A stretch of 59,702 bases of DNA from a virus. Positions 35,509 to 43,299 of the stretch are shown here, piece by piece. Made by a program: the position numbers and the translations under genes. The stretch is taken from positions 1 through 59,702 of the IMG/VR virus record IMGVR_UViG_3300029309_000016, one strand, 5' to 3'. The notes below the pieces were generated by a model. That model had not been told where the DNA came from and made no database searches. It saw only the letters and a program-made list of their open reading frames with translations. The number at the start of each line of letters is the position of its first letter. Position 1 is the stretch's first letter.

Positions 35509-36743
35509 TCTTCTACGTTTAAATAATTAAGTGACGCTTGTCCTAGATGATGTTTCATATCATCTATGCAACTTACGTTTATAGTATTGACTGTTTTCTT
35601 CTGTCTAGCCTTCAACCATTTCTCGTCTTGCGAGTCACGAATATACAAATTTACAATAAGTCCTGTCTTACCAGGAGCCCATCGTATTGCTCTACCCGTA
35701 CGTTGAAGATCTTGTCTAGAAGTAGACGTACCGCTGCATATAATTGCAAGAGTAACATCTTGTATATCAAAGCCCTCATCTAGAGCTCTCGCTGTAGATA
35801 TAACCTTAATATCTGATCTGTCATCGTTGAACTGTTCTATAGCCTTTATCTTAGCATACTTACCCATTTTAGAGTGATATGATATCGCCCATGGATAGCA
35901 TGCTTTAGTTAGCTCATCAGCAAACTTGACAGTCTCAGAGAAAGTTATTGTCTTTACATCAAATGTATCAATCAATTTCTTAGCAATCTGTATCTTAGAA
36001 GGATGGTTGTATAGGAAAGTCTTCCTTAAACGCATATTCTTAGACCAATTGACTGCAGCACTCATTATACCTTTAGGATCATATCCTGTTCTAGCAGCGT
36101 AGTGCTCTCTGAATTCTTGGCTTTGTAAGCATTTCATAGCAGTCTGAAAGTTGAAGTCAAACCACTTAAAATACTTATTAAAGCTATCGTGCATAGTTTC
36201 ATACTTGAATCTCTCTTTATCATCAAGTTCAATACCTAAATTAAATATCTTAAAGTCTGATACATAGCCCATAGATAGAGCTTCTTGCATAGAAACAGTA
36301 TCTATAACAGGACATTGCTGTTCTATTATGTAATGTTTCTTATCATTACGCTCTAACGTAGCTGTAAGACCAAGGATATATTTGTAGAAGATCTTTGTAA
36401 ATACATTTCTAAACACATCAGATGCGTAGTTATGTATTTCATCCAGAATCAATAGATCTGCTGTTCTAGTGGCTTTTACACCGGTGTTTACTACCATAAT
36501 AGTAACGTTGCACAGCTCCATTTCATTAATCCTATTGACCCACTGATCTCTTAGGTATCTTGTAGGTACTATTACTGTTGTACTTGCCTCTGGTTGCTTC
36601 TTATTCATTTGTTGTATGATAAGACAGGCTACATATGTTTTACCGAAGCCTGTTACAGCCTCTAACGTACCTTTATAACCATTAGCTTTCCATATATCTA
36701 TTGTTTTCTGTTGTCTTATTAATCTTGTTTTATCTATTTTCAT
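35505..36743 (-). CDS. SF2 DNA helicase, UvsW/XPB style
   Basis: 412 residues. The motifs run in order: motif I in LEAVTGFGKTYVACL, Ia in VIVPTRYLRDQW, II in LLILDEIHNYAS (DEIH), III in ILGLTATLERND, IV-V in VISTARALDEGFDI, and VI in SRQDLQRTGRAIRW. The size fits single-subunit phage helicases that rewind or branch-migrate DNA during repair. It sits between polymerase A and the DnaB-like motor. It starts from an AT-rich leader. Confidence 0.9.
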   Translation of the reverse strand: MKIDKTRLIRQQKTIDIWKANGYKGTLEAVTGFGKTYVACLIIQQMNKKQPEASTTVIVPTRYLRDQWVNRINEMELCNVTIMVVNTGVKATRTADLLILDEIHNYASDVFRNVFTKIFYKYILGLTATLERNDKKHYIIEQQCPVIDTVSMQEALSMGYVSDFKIFNLGIELDDKERFKYETMHDSFNKYFKWFDFNFQTAMKCLQSQEFREHYAARTGYDPKGIMSAAVNWSKNMRLRKTFLYNHPSKIQIAKKLIDTFDVKTITFSETVKFADELTKACYPWAISYHSKMGKYAKIKAIEQFNDDRSDIKVISTARALDEGFDIQDVTLAIICSGTSTSRQDLQRTGRAIRWAPGKTGLIVNLYIRDSQDEKWLKARQKKTVNTINVSCIDDMKHHLGQASLNYLNVEE

Positions 36744-36786
36744 CTATATACTTATTTAAGATACGAAATTTTAGTGTCATATCAAA

Positions 36787-37041
36787 TTAAACTATTGGTT
36801 CAGGTTTATGTATTAAATATACATATGCAGCTCCTGTATCTTCATCTTCATCTACTAAATATTCAGCTGTAGCTATATAGTCAGGAAAGAAAGAATTAAA
36901 AGTATCTAAATCTACCTTATCCCAATAACCAAACCGTATATACAGAGCTTTATCACTGTGTACACCTATCTCAAAGTCATCTGAACCGTACCATTGTTCT
37001 ATTTTCTTAAAAACTGTAAAATCTATTCTCATTTTTGCCAC
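36787..37041 (-). CDS. Small acidic hypothetical protein
   Basis: 84 residues, MRIDFTVFKKIEQWYGSDDF onward, with an acidic stretch VDEDEDTGAAYVYL near the end. Beta-rich. It overlaps the polymerase A gene by 13 bases, so it is translated after it. No family is recognised. Confidence 0.6.
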   Translation of the reverse strand: MAKMRIDFTVFKKIEQWYGSDDFEIGVHSDKALYIRFGYWDKVDLDTFNSFFPDYIATAEYLVDEDEDTGAAYVYLIHKPEPIV

Positions 37042-38876
37042 TGTTTAGAAATGTTTGTATCTGATTTCAATAATCCGTTATCAATTATAGTCAGTGCAGC
37101 AGATTCCATTGTCTCTCTTAGAATATTAGACCATTGCTCAGCAAAGTCTTTGTGACATATTGTGTCTATCTGATCATGCACTGTCATAATTAATTTAACC
37201 GGATATTTATTATCGTGAATAATATCACGCAACTTATAAAGAGCAAGTTTAGTCATGTCTGCACCTGTACCCTGTATAGGGGTATTCTTGGATGCACGTT
37301 CTATGCTACCAAGTATTGCAAAATCAGTATCCTTGCCATTCCAGTCCTCAAACCAACGGATACGCTTGTAAGGAGCAAAAGTCCTAATATGACCGTTGTC
37401 TTTACCATAGTTACCTAGATTAGTAAGAAACTTCTTAATAGCAGGAAACACAGTAAAGTATTTCTTGATCATAGTTTTAGCCTCTTTTACAGGTATACTA
37501 AGTGTATCTGCAAGTTTGAACTCACTCATACCATAAGCTAGACCGAAGTTGATAGACTTTACAGCTGTACGTAATCTCTTACGTTCAACTGCGTTGCCTT
37601 CAGCATCTTTCCATTTCTTATCAAATATGAGTTCTGCACATATAGAGTGAAGATCCGCTCCTTGTTCTAATGCTTTCAACCATACAGGATCACCAGATCC
37701 GTACGCAATAATACATAACTCCTGTGATGAAAAGTCAGAAGATACAAATACATCGTTCTTATCTTTAGGAACAAATGCATTTCTATATGTATTACTGCTA
37801 GGAATCTGTTGCATGTTTGGTTTTCTTGAAGATACTCTACCAGTATTTAGTATCTGTTGAAAAGATGTATGTACTTTACCATCTTTATGTAGATACTTGT
37901 AGAAATCTTGACCATACGCATTATATAATTTACTCTGCTCTTTGAAATGTATATACTTTTCTATTATCGCATGTGTGTTCTTGTATGTAGCGATAAGTTT
38001 AGCATTTACACTGTCAAGCTCAGGTATTATTACCTTAAATAGTTTGAGTACTTGTGAGGGTGAGGACCATAGAATATCTGTTTGTCTAAGATCACTCGAA
38101 GGAGTAAACATATCAGTCTGTAGTTCTTTTATTCTAAAGTTATCAAACTGATCCTCTTGTGCAATAAATTTGTCGAGCTCTAGTTCTGTTTTCTCAAGCT
38201 CAACACCAACGGCAATAGTATTCCTACTCCATTTATCCTTGTCAAGATATATACCGTTGTATTCCATGTCAGCAAATGCTAGACATGCTTTGTTCTCAAG
38301 TTCGAGAACATTCAATAAATCAAGATCAGACAACATTACAAGCTGTTTTTGTCTAAGTTCTATTAGATACTGTGTGTCATCCATAGCATAGACAAGTTGT
38401 ATTTTTGTAAAATTACCTTTATGATTTATAAAAGAAGCACGTGCCTCTTTGCTTAGTGTAATCTCTAGATGTCTGTCTAATACAACATCCAAAGAATACT
38501 TTATACTTGCTTTACCACAGTGTATAAGCTGATCAGCAAGCATTGTATCGTGTATATTTTCACATCTTATACCGTTTGCTAACAAAAACTTGTAGTCAAA
38601 CTTTGCGTTGTGAAATATTTTTATAACCTTCTTACTACTAAACATAGGAGCAAGAGGTGTAATGTCTACATTTCTGCAGTCTATAATGTAATTATGCTTT
38701 TCTGAAGATATTTGTAACAACAGTAACTTATCATCATACCAATGAAAGCCTGTAGTCTCAGTGTCAACAGCCACTACATCACACTGTTTAAGGTGTGATA
38801 TAGCTTCGTTGATATTGATTATTCCAAACCCTTCATAAGCACTTTGTGACTTACTATTAGTTATCAAATAATTCAT
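37029..38876 (-). CDS. polA: DNA polymerase family A with 3'-5' exonuclease
   Basis: 615 residues. The exonuclease has VDTETTG (Exo I), FHNAKFDYKFL (Exo II) and YAMDDTQYL (Exo III). The polymerase motif A is VSSDFSSQELCIIA with D380. Motif B is RTAVKSINFGLAYG with R436, K440, F444 and Y448. Motif C is TVHDQ with D568. F444 sits at the E. coli F762 position, which favours normal nucleotide selection. Motif C has Gln where most members have Glu (HDE). There is no 5'-nuclease domain. It is the main replicase of the phage, directly upstream of helicase genes. Confidence 0.95.
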   Translation of the reverse strand: MNYLITNSKSQSAYEGFGIININEAISHLKQCDVVAVDTETTGFHWYDDKLLLLQISSEKHNYIIDCRNVDITPLAPMFSSKKVIKIFHNAKFDYKFLLANGIRCENIHDTMLADQLIHCGKASIKYSLDVVLDRHLEITLSKEARASFINHKGNFTKIQLVYAMDDTQYLIELRQKQLVMLSDLDLLNVLELENKACLAFADMEYNGIYLDKDKWSRNTIAVGVELEKTELELDKFIAQEDQFDNFRIKELQTDMFTPSSDLRQTDILWSSPSQVLKLFKVIIPELDSVNAKLIATYKNTHAIIEKYIHFKEQSKLYNAYGQDFYKYLHKDGKVHTSFQQILNTGRVSSRKPNMQQIPSSNTYRNAFVPKDKNDVFVSSDFSSQELCIIAYGSGDPVWLKALEQGADLHSICAELIFDKKWKDAEGNAVERKRLRTAVKSINFGLAYGMSEFKLADTLSIPVKEAKTMIKKYFTVFPAIKKFLTNLGNYGKDNGHIRTFAPYKRIRWFEDWNGKDTDFAILGSIERASKNTPIQGTGADMTKLALYKLRDIIHDNKYPVKLIMTVHDQIDTICHKDFAEQWSNILRETMESAALTIIDNGLLKSDTNISKQWQK

Positions 38877-38879
38877 AAT

Positions 38880-38945
38880 TTACTCATTTTTAAGTAGTAG
38901 GTATAATGCTATTAGATACACAATACCTGTTATTAACGCTAACAT
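38880..38945 (-). CDS. Candidate 21-residue single-TM miniprotein
   Basis: MLALITGIVYLIALYLLLKN then Glu, one hydrophobic helix with a charged end. Its ATG overlaps the stop of the upstream gene by seven bases and it ends three bases before the polymerase start. It therefore fills a gap that is otherwise empty. Too short for any homology call; it could be a membrane anchor or simply a spacer. Confidence 0.45.
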   Translation of the reverse strand: MLALITGIVYLIALYLLLKNE

Positions 38946-39589
38946 ATCTCAAATCCTCCAGATTGATAGCAGAAGTTAGCAAAATCTCTGACATTTTCAA
39001 CAGAAAAAGGATAAGAATCTGACCAGTCTTTCTCTGCTTGCAGTTTATCCCACATTTCTTTCTCTTTCTTAGGATAATCCATAGGAGCTATAAACTCCTC
39101 TCTTTTATCCTCTAGTTCTTGATCAGAATAACCAAGTTTAATATACTTTTGTTGATTCTTTTCTATAACTATTTGTTTTATAATCTCACATTTGTCTTCT
39201 ATCTCCTTATTGTGTTTCTTAGCTGCTTTAGCTTTAACATTTAACTCTTCTTCATGTGTCTTAGCATGCTTAGAGTCTATTAGTTCATGTAACTTAGTAG
39301 CTATTCTCATAGAAGTTTCTTCATCTATTTGATAAGCACTGTTATGATGTCCAGACTCCCAGTCTTTTTCACTTAGACAATTAGTATAATTATAAATGTA
39401 GTCCCATAAGGGTCTCCACCACCATACATTGTTTCTGAAATAATGACCAGGAACTTGTGATTCATAATAATCTATTGACTTAAAATAGATATCTTTTTCT
39501 TCCTCAGTATGCTCGTTAGACCAGTCAATCGTTGGTTTAACAAGCTTCTTAGGATTGTGAGGATTCAATCCATATATATCAAAACCCAT
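38939..39589 (-). CDS. Conserved phage protein, GFDIYGLNP type
   Basis: 216 residues. MGFDIYGLNPHNPKK, then HYFRNNVWWWRPLWDYIYNY, and the end FANFCYQSGGFEIC form a conserved pattern seen in many environmental phages. The middle is a long charged helix (about 110-160). Function is not known to me. It sits directly before the polymerase in the early block. Confidence 0.7.
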   Translation of the reverse strand: MGFDIYGLNPHNPKKLVKPTIDWSNEHTEEEKDIYFKSIDYYESQVPGHYFRNNVWWWRPLWDYIYNYTNCLSEKDWESGHHNSAYQIDEETSMRIATKLHELIDSKHAKTHEEELNVKAKAAKKHNKEIEDKCEIIKQIVIEKNQQKYIKLGYSDQELEDKREEFIAPMDYPKKEKEMWDKLQAEKDWSDSYPFSVENVRDFANFCYQSGGFEIC

Positions 39590-39617
39590 AATTTATTTAA
39601 TTTAGTTTTAGTGAAAC

Positions 39618-39776
39618 TTAACAGCGTGTGAACTTTTGCTTTTTAGCATTCCAACACTTCTGTGATTTATAATATTTCTTCTTAGATTTACACATTCTCT
39701 GTGAAGCACAGGATGACACTAGAAAGAGTCCTGTTAATAACGTAGCTATTAACGTTAATTTACTTATCCTTCTCAT
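39618..39776 (-). CDS. Small lipoprotein
   Basis: 52 residues. MRRISKLTLIATLLTGLFLV is a signal peptide with the lipobox VSSC (C23, lipidated). The short mature part has three further cysteines and many Lys residues (CKSKKKYYKSQKCWNAKK). It would be an envelope lipoprotein. It follows, with overlap, a coiled-coil protein and the DUF4846 gene, and the trio may form an envelope unit. Confidence 0.6.
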   Translation of the reverse strand: MRRISKLTLIATLLTGLFLVSSCASQRMCKSKKKYYKSQKCWNAKKQKFTRC

Positions 39777-39903
39777 AATTCTTTATTTTTTTATTTAACT
39801 TATTTATCTCTTTATTCTTTTCATCTATAACAGAGCTGAGGCGAGTGATTTCTGTTTCCATCGCCTCTATTCTGTCTAGATGGTATTTACTATTATCTAC
39901 CAT
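39760..39903 (-). CDS. Small coiled-coil protein
   Basis: 47 residues, heptad-like throughout: HLDRIEAMETEITRLSSVID, then KNKEINKLNKKIKNYEKDK. There is no signal or membrane segment. It overlaps the DUF4846 gene by 7 bases upstream and the lipoprotein by 17 bases downstream, so all three appear to be co-translated. Confidence 0.55.
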   Translation of the reverse strand: MVDNSKYHLDRIEAMETEITRLSSVIDEKNKEINKLNKKIKNYEKDK

Positions 39904-40784
39904 TTGAATCGTCTTAAATTTTGTGAATTAAACGTCCATGTGTATGTATATATTGGTCCTTCTTCTTTCATATCAAACCACACATCACCGTCTTGAGGAT
40001 CAATAAGTATATGCTGTTCTTGTGCAGGCATATACGATTGAGCTAACATAAATACTTTATGTCCTGTCTCATTATGTATAGCTACATCTACTACGGTAAC
40101 TGCATGTCCAGGAAAACCTCCTTGAACAAATACATCACCCGGTTGCATATCAGTTATTGGAATAGTATCTGTTTCCAAATTTTCCAATGACCATGTGCCA
40201 GCATATATCCACATATGTTCCATATATCTGAAGAATGTATTGTAATCAGATATAGTTATATTATTATCTCGAAGCCAACCCCAGTAACTGACATAAGTTC
40301 CATCTGTATAATGAAATCCTATCTCTGATTCTCTGTTAGACTCCCATAAATAATATGCTCTTAACCAAAATGCTGCGTCAGCACATTGATGTAAGTCTTT
40401 GTTACCTATCTCGTAAGTAAATGTTGCAGCGTATGTTCTGCCTTTGCCTTTTACAATACCACCATTGTGATATCTAGCATAACCTGTATGTATAGGTAGA
40501 TTGTATAACCATAATGAATACTCATCATAGTTCTTTCGTTTGTAATCCTGTGGAGTATCAAACTCATCTAATATCGTTGTATACTTATTCTCATAGTTGT
40601 ATTGTTGAGCGTATGAACACTGAGTTGCAACAGCTATAAGTAAGACTGTTATTATTAATCCAACTATAGATACAAATGTAAACTTATATTGTTCTCTAAG
40701 TTTTCTTTTACTGCGACCTTGTCTATACTTTATGTCGTTAGTATCTGTAACTTGTAGAGTACCTATTTTTCTTTTTCTTTGCAT
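39897..40784 (-). CDS. DUF4846 protein, predicted membrane-anchored Cys/His hydrolase
   Basis: 295 residues. A cytosolic basic start is followed by a membrane segment (about 33-55, FVSIVGLIITVLLIAVATQC). The periplasmic part matches DUF4846: QCADAAFWLRAYYLW (C134), GTWSLENLE, MQPGDVFVQGGFPGHAVTVV (H227), and LAQSYMPAQEQHILIDP. The PGDVFI-PGHAV pattern resembles NlpC/P60-type folds, so C134 and H227 may be the catalytic pair. The family is typical of Bacteroidetes, so it was probably taken from a host. A cell-wall or envelope role is inference. Its placement in the early block is odd for a lysin. Confidence 0.85.
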   Translation of the reverse strand: MQRKRKIGTLQVTDTNDIKYRQGRSKRKLREQYKFTFVSIVGLIITVLLIAVATQCSYAQQYNYENKYTTILDEFDTPQDYKRKNYDEYSLWLYNLPIHTGYARYHNGGIVKGKGRTYAATFTYEIGNKDLHQCADAAFWLRAYYLWESNRESEIGFHYTDGTYVSYWGWLRDNNITISDYNTFFRYMEHMWIYAGTWSLENLETDTIPITDMQPGDVFVQGGFPGHAVTVVDVAIHNETGHKVFMLAQSYMPAQEQHILIDPQDGDVWFDMKEEGPIYTYTWTFNSQNLRRFKW

Positions 40785-40816
40785 GTCAAAAAATTTATAT
40801 GATTATAAAATAGAGG

Positions 40817-40855
40817 AAGGCACCGGAATAAATCTTACTTAAAGACCAGTGCCTT
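40817..40855 (-). terminator. Hairpin terminator after the 40886 gene
   Basis: Plus-strand arms AAGGCACCGG and CCAGTGCCTT (one mismatch) form a 10-bp stem around a 19-base loop. On the minus strand TCCTCTATTTTATAATC follows. It separates the probable abundant early protein from the DUF4846 gene. Confidence 0.65.
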
Positions 40856-40885
40856 ACACTCTATCTCTCGCACACCAAACTAATA

Positions 40886-41395
40886 TTATTCAGCGAACGA
40901 ATCTTCATTAACTACTTCCTCAACAGAAACCTTAGCTGCTTCTTCGATTTCTTGGTGCTCAGCGGCAACATTGAAATCTTTAGCAGAGTTACCAGCCAAT
41001 TCTTGACCAGCATCTCTTATCATCTGATTAACAGCAGACTGAAAATTAGCATCGGATTCTAAAGCAGGAACAAAACCAGTATATGTATTTACTGTTCTGG
41101 ACTCACCATTCTCGTCAGTGATATCATAATCAGCGACTTGTGCAGTATAAATAGTACCTGCAACAGCTTGACCTTCCTTAGCATTATACATATAGTGTCT
41201 AGTACCATCTAGATAAGACTCTTCCCAGACACATTTCTTAGTTGTCTTTGGAGCAGCCATAGCTAGTACAGACTCACCTGTAGCAGGGTCAACGACCTCT
41301 CTAAACCCAGGTGTTTCAAACGTAATAACTTTGTAGTTATTACCGTTACGATCCTCAATCGGATCACTGATAGATTGAATTCTAACAATACTCAT
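40886..41395 (-). CDS. Early protein, OB-fold-like, acidic tail
   Basis: 169 residues. The beta-rich start (IVRIQSISDPIEDRNGNNYK, then VITFETPGF) could be an OB fold, and the tail is acidic (EEAAKVSVEEVVNEDSFAE). An AT-rich leader and a hairpin after it suggest a highly expressed single unit. A second ssDNA-binding protein is possible; no family is recognised. Confidence 0.45.
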   Translation of the reverse strand: MSIVRIQSISDPIEDRNGNNYKVITFETPGFREVVDPATGESVLAMAAPKTTKKCVWEESYLDGTRHYMYNAKEGQAVAGTIYTAQVADYDITDENGESRTVNTYTGFVPALESDANFQSAVNQMIRDAGQELAGNSAKDFNVAAEHQEIEEAAKVSVEEVVNEDSFAE

Positions 41396-41413
41396 AATTA
41401 ATAATAATTAAAA

Positions 41414-41644
41414 TTAATTGGCTACTTTGAAAGAGGTAGTAACCGTTGACCTCATAAAATAATCTTGTAACTGTGATATCATAGACTCATCACGAAACAA
41501 AAATGCTTCCTTGATTTGATTATGCCACTTGTTTGGATATGACTTCAGTAGTTTATTATATCTGTCGTCTTCTATTTTAGCAACATGAAACTGTCCAGTC
41601 TCTATGTTACGAAGCATAGATGCTCCATCGTGCGAATAAAACAT
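41414..41644 (-). CDS. Small hypothetical early protein
   Basis: 76 residues, MFYSHDGASMLRNIETGQFH onward, mixed helix and strand, with no motif that I can identify. It sits in the leftward run of small early genes, a usual place for host-takeover proteins. Function unknown. Confidence 0.6.
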   Translation of the reverse strand: MFYSHDGASMLRNIETGQFHVAKIEDDRYNKLLKSYPNKWHNQIKEAFLFRDESMISQLQDYFMRSTVTTSFKVAN

Positions 41645-41668
41645 GATTTATTGGTTTAAAAAATTGAT

Positions 41669-41911
41669 TTAATTAATCTCCTCTGTACCATATGTTGGTA
41701 TAGGAGTTCCGTTATCATCAAAGTCTAAGTTGACTAAGATTTCTTTACACATAATGATCTCACCATTGGACACAAAGTCCCCTTGGTAGTTCCATTTGTA
41801 TTTATCTATGTCCCGTTGTGAGAGCTTGCGACTAACTCTCATTGGGAATTTACGTGTACCATGTTCAGTTTGAACAGTCGCCTGATACCAGATTCGTTCG
41901 TTATATGCCAT
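41669..41911 (-). CDS. Small hypothetical early protein
   Basis: 80 residues, beta-rich: RIWYQATVQTEHGTRKFPMR, then an acidic end (LVNLDFDDNGTPIPTYGTEE). It overlaps the membrane protein gene upstream by 11 bases. No family is recognised. Confidence 0.6.
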   Translation of the reverse strand: MAYNERIWYQATVQTEHGTRKFPMRVSRKLSQRDIDKYKWNYQGDFVSNGEIIMCKEILVNLDFDDNGTPIPTYGTEEIN

Positions 41912-42155
41912 GAGTCATATAGAACCAGATTAGAAATAAGATAAAACCTCCGAAGATAAATACTCGGCTCAAAAATTCTTTGACCTTTGACCACCAGAGA
42001 TTATGTTTATATACTTCTACATATAAATTGGGATATTTATACAAAAAGTCCTCCCAAGATCTAAACGTTTCTATTTCTATTGTCGTCTTGAGCTTGAAGT
42101 GAACGCATATTATACCTGTAGGTAACGCCTTGATATCTGTTATATGCTTTTTCAT
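41901..42155 (-). CDS. Small membrane protein
   Basis: 84 residues from MKKHITDIKALPTGIICVHF; a longer frame from 42248 is less likely because it would overlap the gene upstream. The C-terminus is one membrane helix (about 63-80, VFIFGGFILFLIWFYM) after an amphipathic stretch. It overlaps genes on both sides. Function unknown; it may act at the host membrane early in infection. Confidence 0.5.
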   Translation of the reverse strand: MKKHITDIKALPTGIICVHFKLKTTIEIETFRSWEDFLYKYPNLYVEVYKHNLWWSKVKEFLSRVFIFGGFILFLIWFYMTHGI

Positions 42156-42361
42156 AATAGTGTATTGATTAAGATGTCTACTATGAACACACGATATATC
42201 CCGAATGATATACCAGTTAAGGCTAATGTAATAAGACAACATACCCATACATTAACAGTAATGGATAGATACTTATTAGGTATTGTACTATTTATATCTT
42301 GTATTATTTGTAGATAACACGTTTTATAAATGTAATAAATAGATTTAAATATTGATTTCAT
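42152..42361 (-). CDS. Small membrane protein
   Basis: 69 residues from MKSIFKSIYYIYKTCYLQII; an upstream ATG at 42403 is possible. One or two hydrophobic segments are visible, mainly VWVCCLITLALTGISFGIYRV. The stop overlaps the next start (ATGA). It pairs with the neighbouring membrane protein. Function unknown. Confidence 0.45.
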   Translation of the reverse strand: MKSIFKSIYYIYKTCYLQIIQDINSTIPNKYLSITVNVWVCCLITLALTGISFGIYRVFIVDILINTLL

Positions 42362-42442
42362 TGTAATAATTGTTATAAAGTTTGATGTAATTTGTAAGCA
42401 CATATTGTAGACTAGCTTACAATTTAGTCTATATAATATAAT

Positions 42443-42573
42443 AGTATGATTGTAGATTGGGTTGGATGATAGGTAGAAACCTAGACGATAGACCTAGTCT
42501 ATACACAAACAACCACCGTTTGTTGTTGGAGGTTATGTAGGTAATACAATTAGATTGTATACAATCATATACT
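42443..42573. other. Possible structured RNA or DNA element
   Basis: Outer arms AGTATGATTGTA (42443-42454) and TACAATCATATACT (42560-42573) pair, apart from a two-base bulge. Between them lie three small hairpins: TAGGT-AGAA-ACCTA (42470-42483), TAGAC-CTA-GTCTA (42489-42501) and ACAAAC-loop-GTTTGT (42505-42523). Next to the outer arm is a 14-base palindrome, GATTGTATACAATC (42553-42566). No reading frame explains this. It could be a small RNA or the 5' leader of the membrane genes. Confidence 0.35.
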
Positions 42574-42576
42574 AAA

Positions 42577-42613
42577 ACCTAAACACCTGTTACTATTCTT
42601 CACAGGTGTAGGT
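42577..42613 (-). terminator. Hairpin terminator after the first early gene
   Basis: Perfect 8-base arms ACACCTGT (42583-42590) and ACAGGTGT (42602-42609), extended by ACCT/AGGT outside a two-base bulge, lie just after the stop of the gene at 42622. It lacks a clear U-tract on the minus strand. Confidence 0.6.
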
Positions 42614-42621
42614 ATGATGAC

Positions 42622-42891
42622 TTATACAGCCAACTCTTCCCTTGTGCTATACAAGTTCACAGTCGCAATAGCTATCATCTCATCAGGATTTTCTTTGTCC
42701 TGAACCTCGAGCACATTGAACTCATCTAGTTTCCCGTCCTTCGACTTGTTACCAATGGGTAGTGTATGCCAATCATCTTCACTACCTTCATCGAAAGTAG
42801 ATGTAGTAAAACTGACAAATGCACCAGCAGGTCCGTCAACTATTCTGACAAACTTGCCACCTTGTGCTCTTACATAATCTAATAATTTCAT
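42622..42891 (-). CDS. First leftward early protein, hypothetical
   Basis: 89 residues, MKLLDYVRAQGGKFVRIVDG, then AFVSFTTSTFDEGSEDDWHTL, and an end EMIAIATVNLYSTREELAV. It is acidic and beta-rich. As the first gene from the divergent control region, with a hairpin right after it, it is probably the earliest and strongest early product. Such genes often block host functions. No family is recognised. Confidence 0.6.
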   Translation of the reverse strand: MKLLDYVRAQGGKFVRIVDGPAGAFVSFTTSTFDEGSEDDWHTLPIGNKSKDGKLDEFNVLEVQDKENPDEMIAIATVNLYSTREELAV

Positions 42892-43056
42892 TATATGTAA
42901 GATTTATTTAATAATATGTACCAATTCTTATAGGGGGGTACTTAACCCGCAAGATTTACTGGGGGAGGTTTACACTAGGTGGTCTCTGTAAACATACCTA
43001 GGGGGGTTTTATATATAGGAATGCACCCCCAGGGAAACTTTTATTTTATTTTGTAA

Positions 43057-43191
43057 ATGCGCGTGAGTAAGTATAACATTGGGTGCAACGAAAAGTTTAA
43101 AGGATATGCTGCTTTTTCTCAGACGACTTGCTTTGCACGATCCAACAAGAGTGGTTACTTGAAGTTTAGCAGCTTGCAGATCTGCGACTGA
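43057..43191 (+). CDS. Candidate 44-residue protein in control region
   Basis: A frame MRVSKYNIGCNEKFKGYAAF, then SQTTCFARSNKSGYLKFSSL to the end, with three cysteines, follows an A/T-rich leader. It may be real, but its codon choice is less AT-biased than the neighbours and it crosses the palindrome at 43176. No homologue is recognised. Confidence 0.3.
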   Translation: MRVSKYNIGCNEKFKGYAAFSQTTCFARSNKSGYLKFSSLQICD

Positions 43192-43209
43192 GGAAACAAA
43201 GATTATAAA

Positions 43210-43217
43210 TAAATTTG
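43210..43217 (+). promoter_or_regulatory. Bacteroidetes -7 element TAAATTTG
   Basis: TAAATTTG fits the TAnnTTTG -7 consensus of Bacteroidetes sigma factors. It would drive rightward transcription into the late genes. No -33 TTTG at the usual spacing is clear, so strength is uncertain. Confidence 0.4.
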
Positions 43218-43271
43218 ACTTTACAAAAGGACCATGTCTTACATTATATAGAGACTTTATTTTATTTTTAC

Positions 43272-43279
43272 TATATTTG
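43272..43279 (+). promoter_or_regulatory. Bacteroidetes -7 element TATATTTG
   Basis: TATATTTG fits the TAnnTTTG -7 consensus and lies 20 bases before the ATG at 43300, giving a short leader. It is the likelier promoter for the first rightward gene and suggests use of host RNA polymerase for this block. Confidence 0.5.
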
Positions 43280-43299
43280 ATATATAAAATAGATATATT

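Larger units (their letters stand above)
42892..43299. promoter_or_regulatory. Divergent control region, candidate origin
   Basis: About 408 bases between the leftward early and rightward late genes; apart from one weak small frame (43057-43191) it holds no gene. It contains a repeated TAGGGGGGT (42931-42939 and 42999-43007) with a related ACTGGGGGAGGT between them (42958-42969). There is an inverted pair GTTTAC/GTAAAC (42968-42993), a TGCACCC/GGGTGCA pair (43022-43087), and a palindrome GCAGATCTGC (43176-43185). Runs of G are rare elsewhere in this AT-rich genome. Early promoters for the virion polymerase, and an origin, are the likely contents. Confidence 0.5.
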
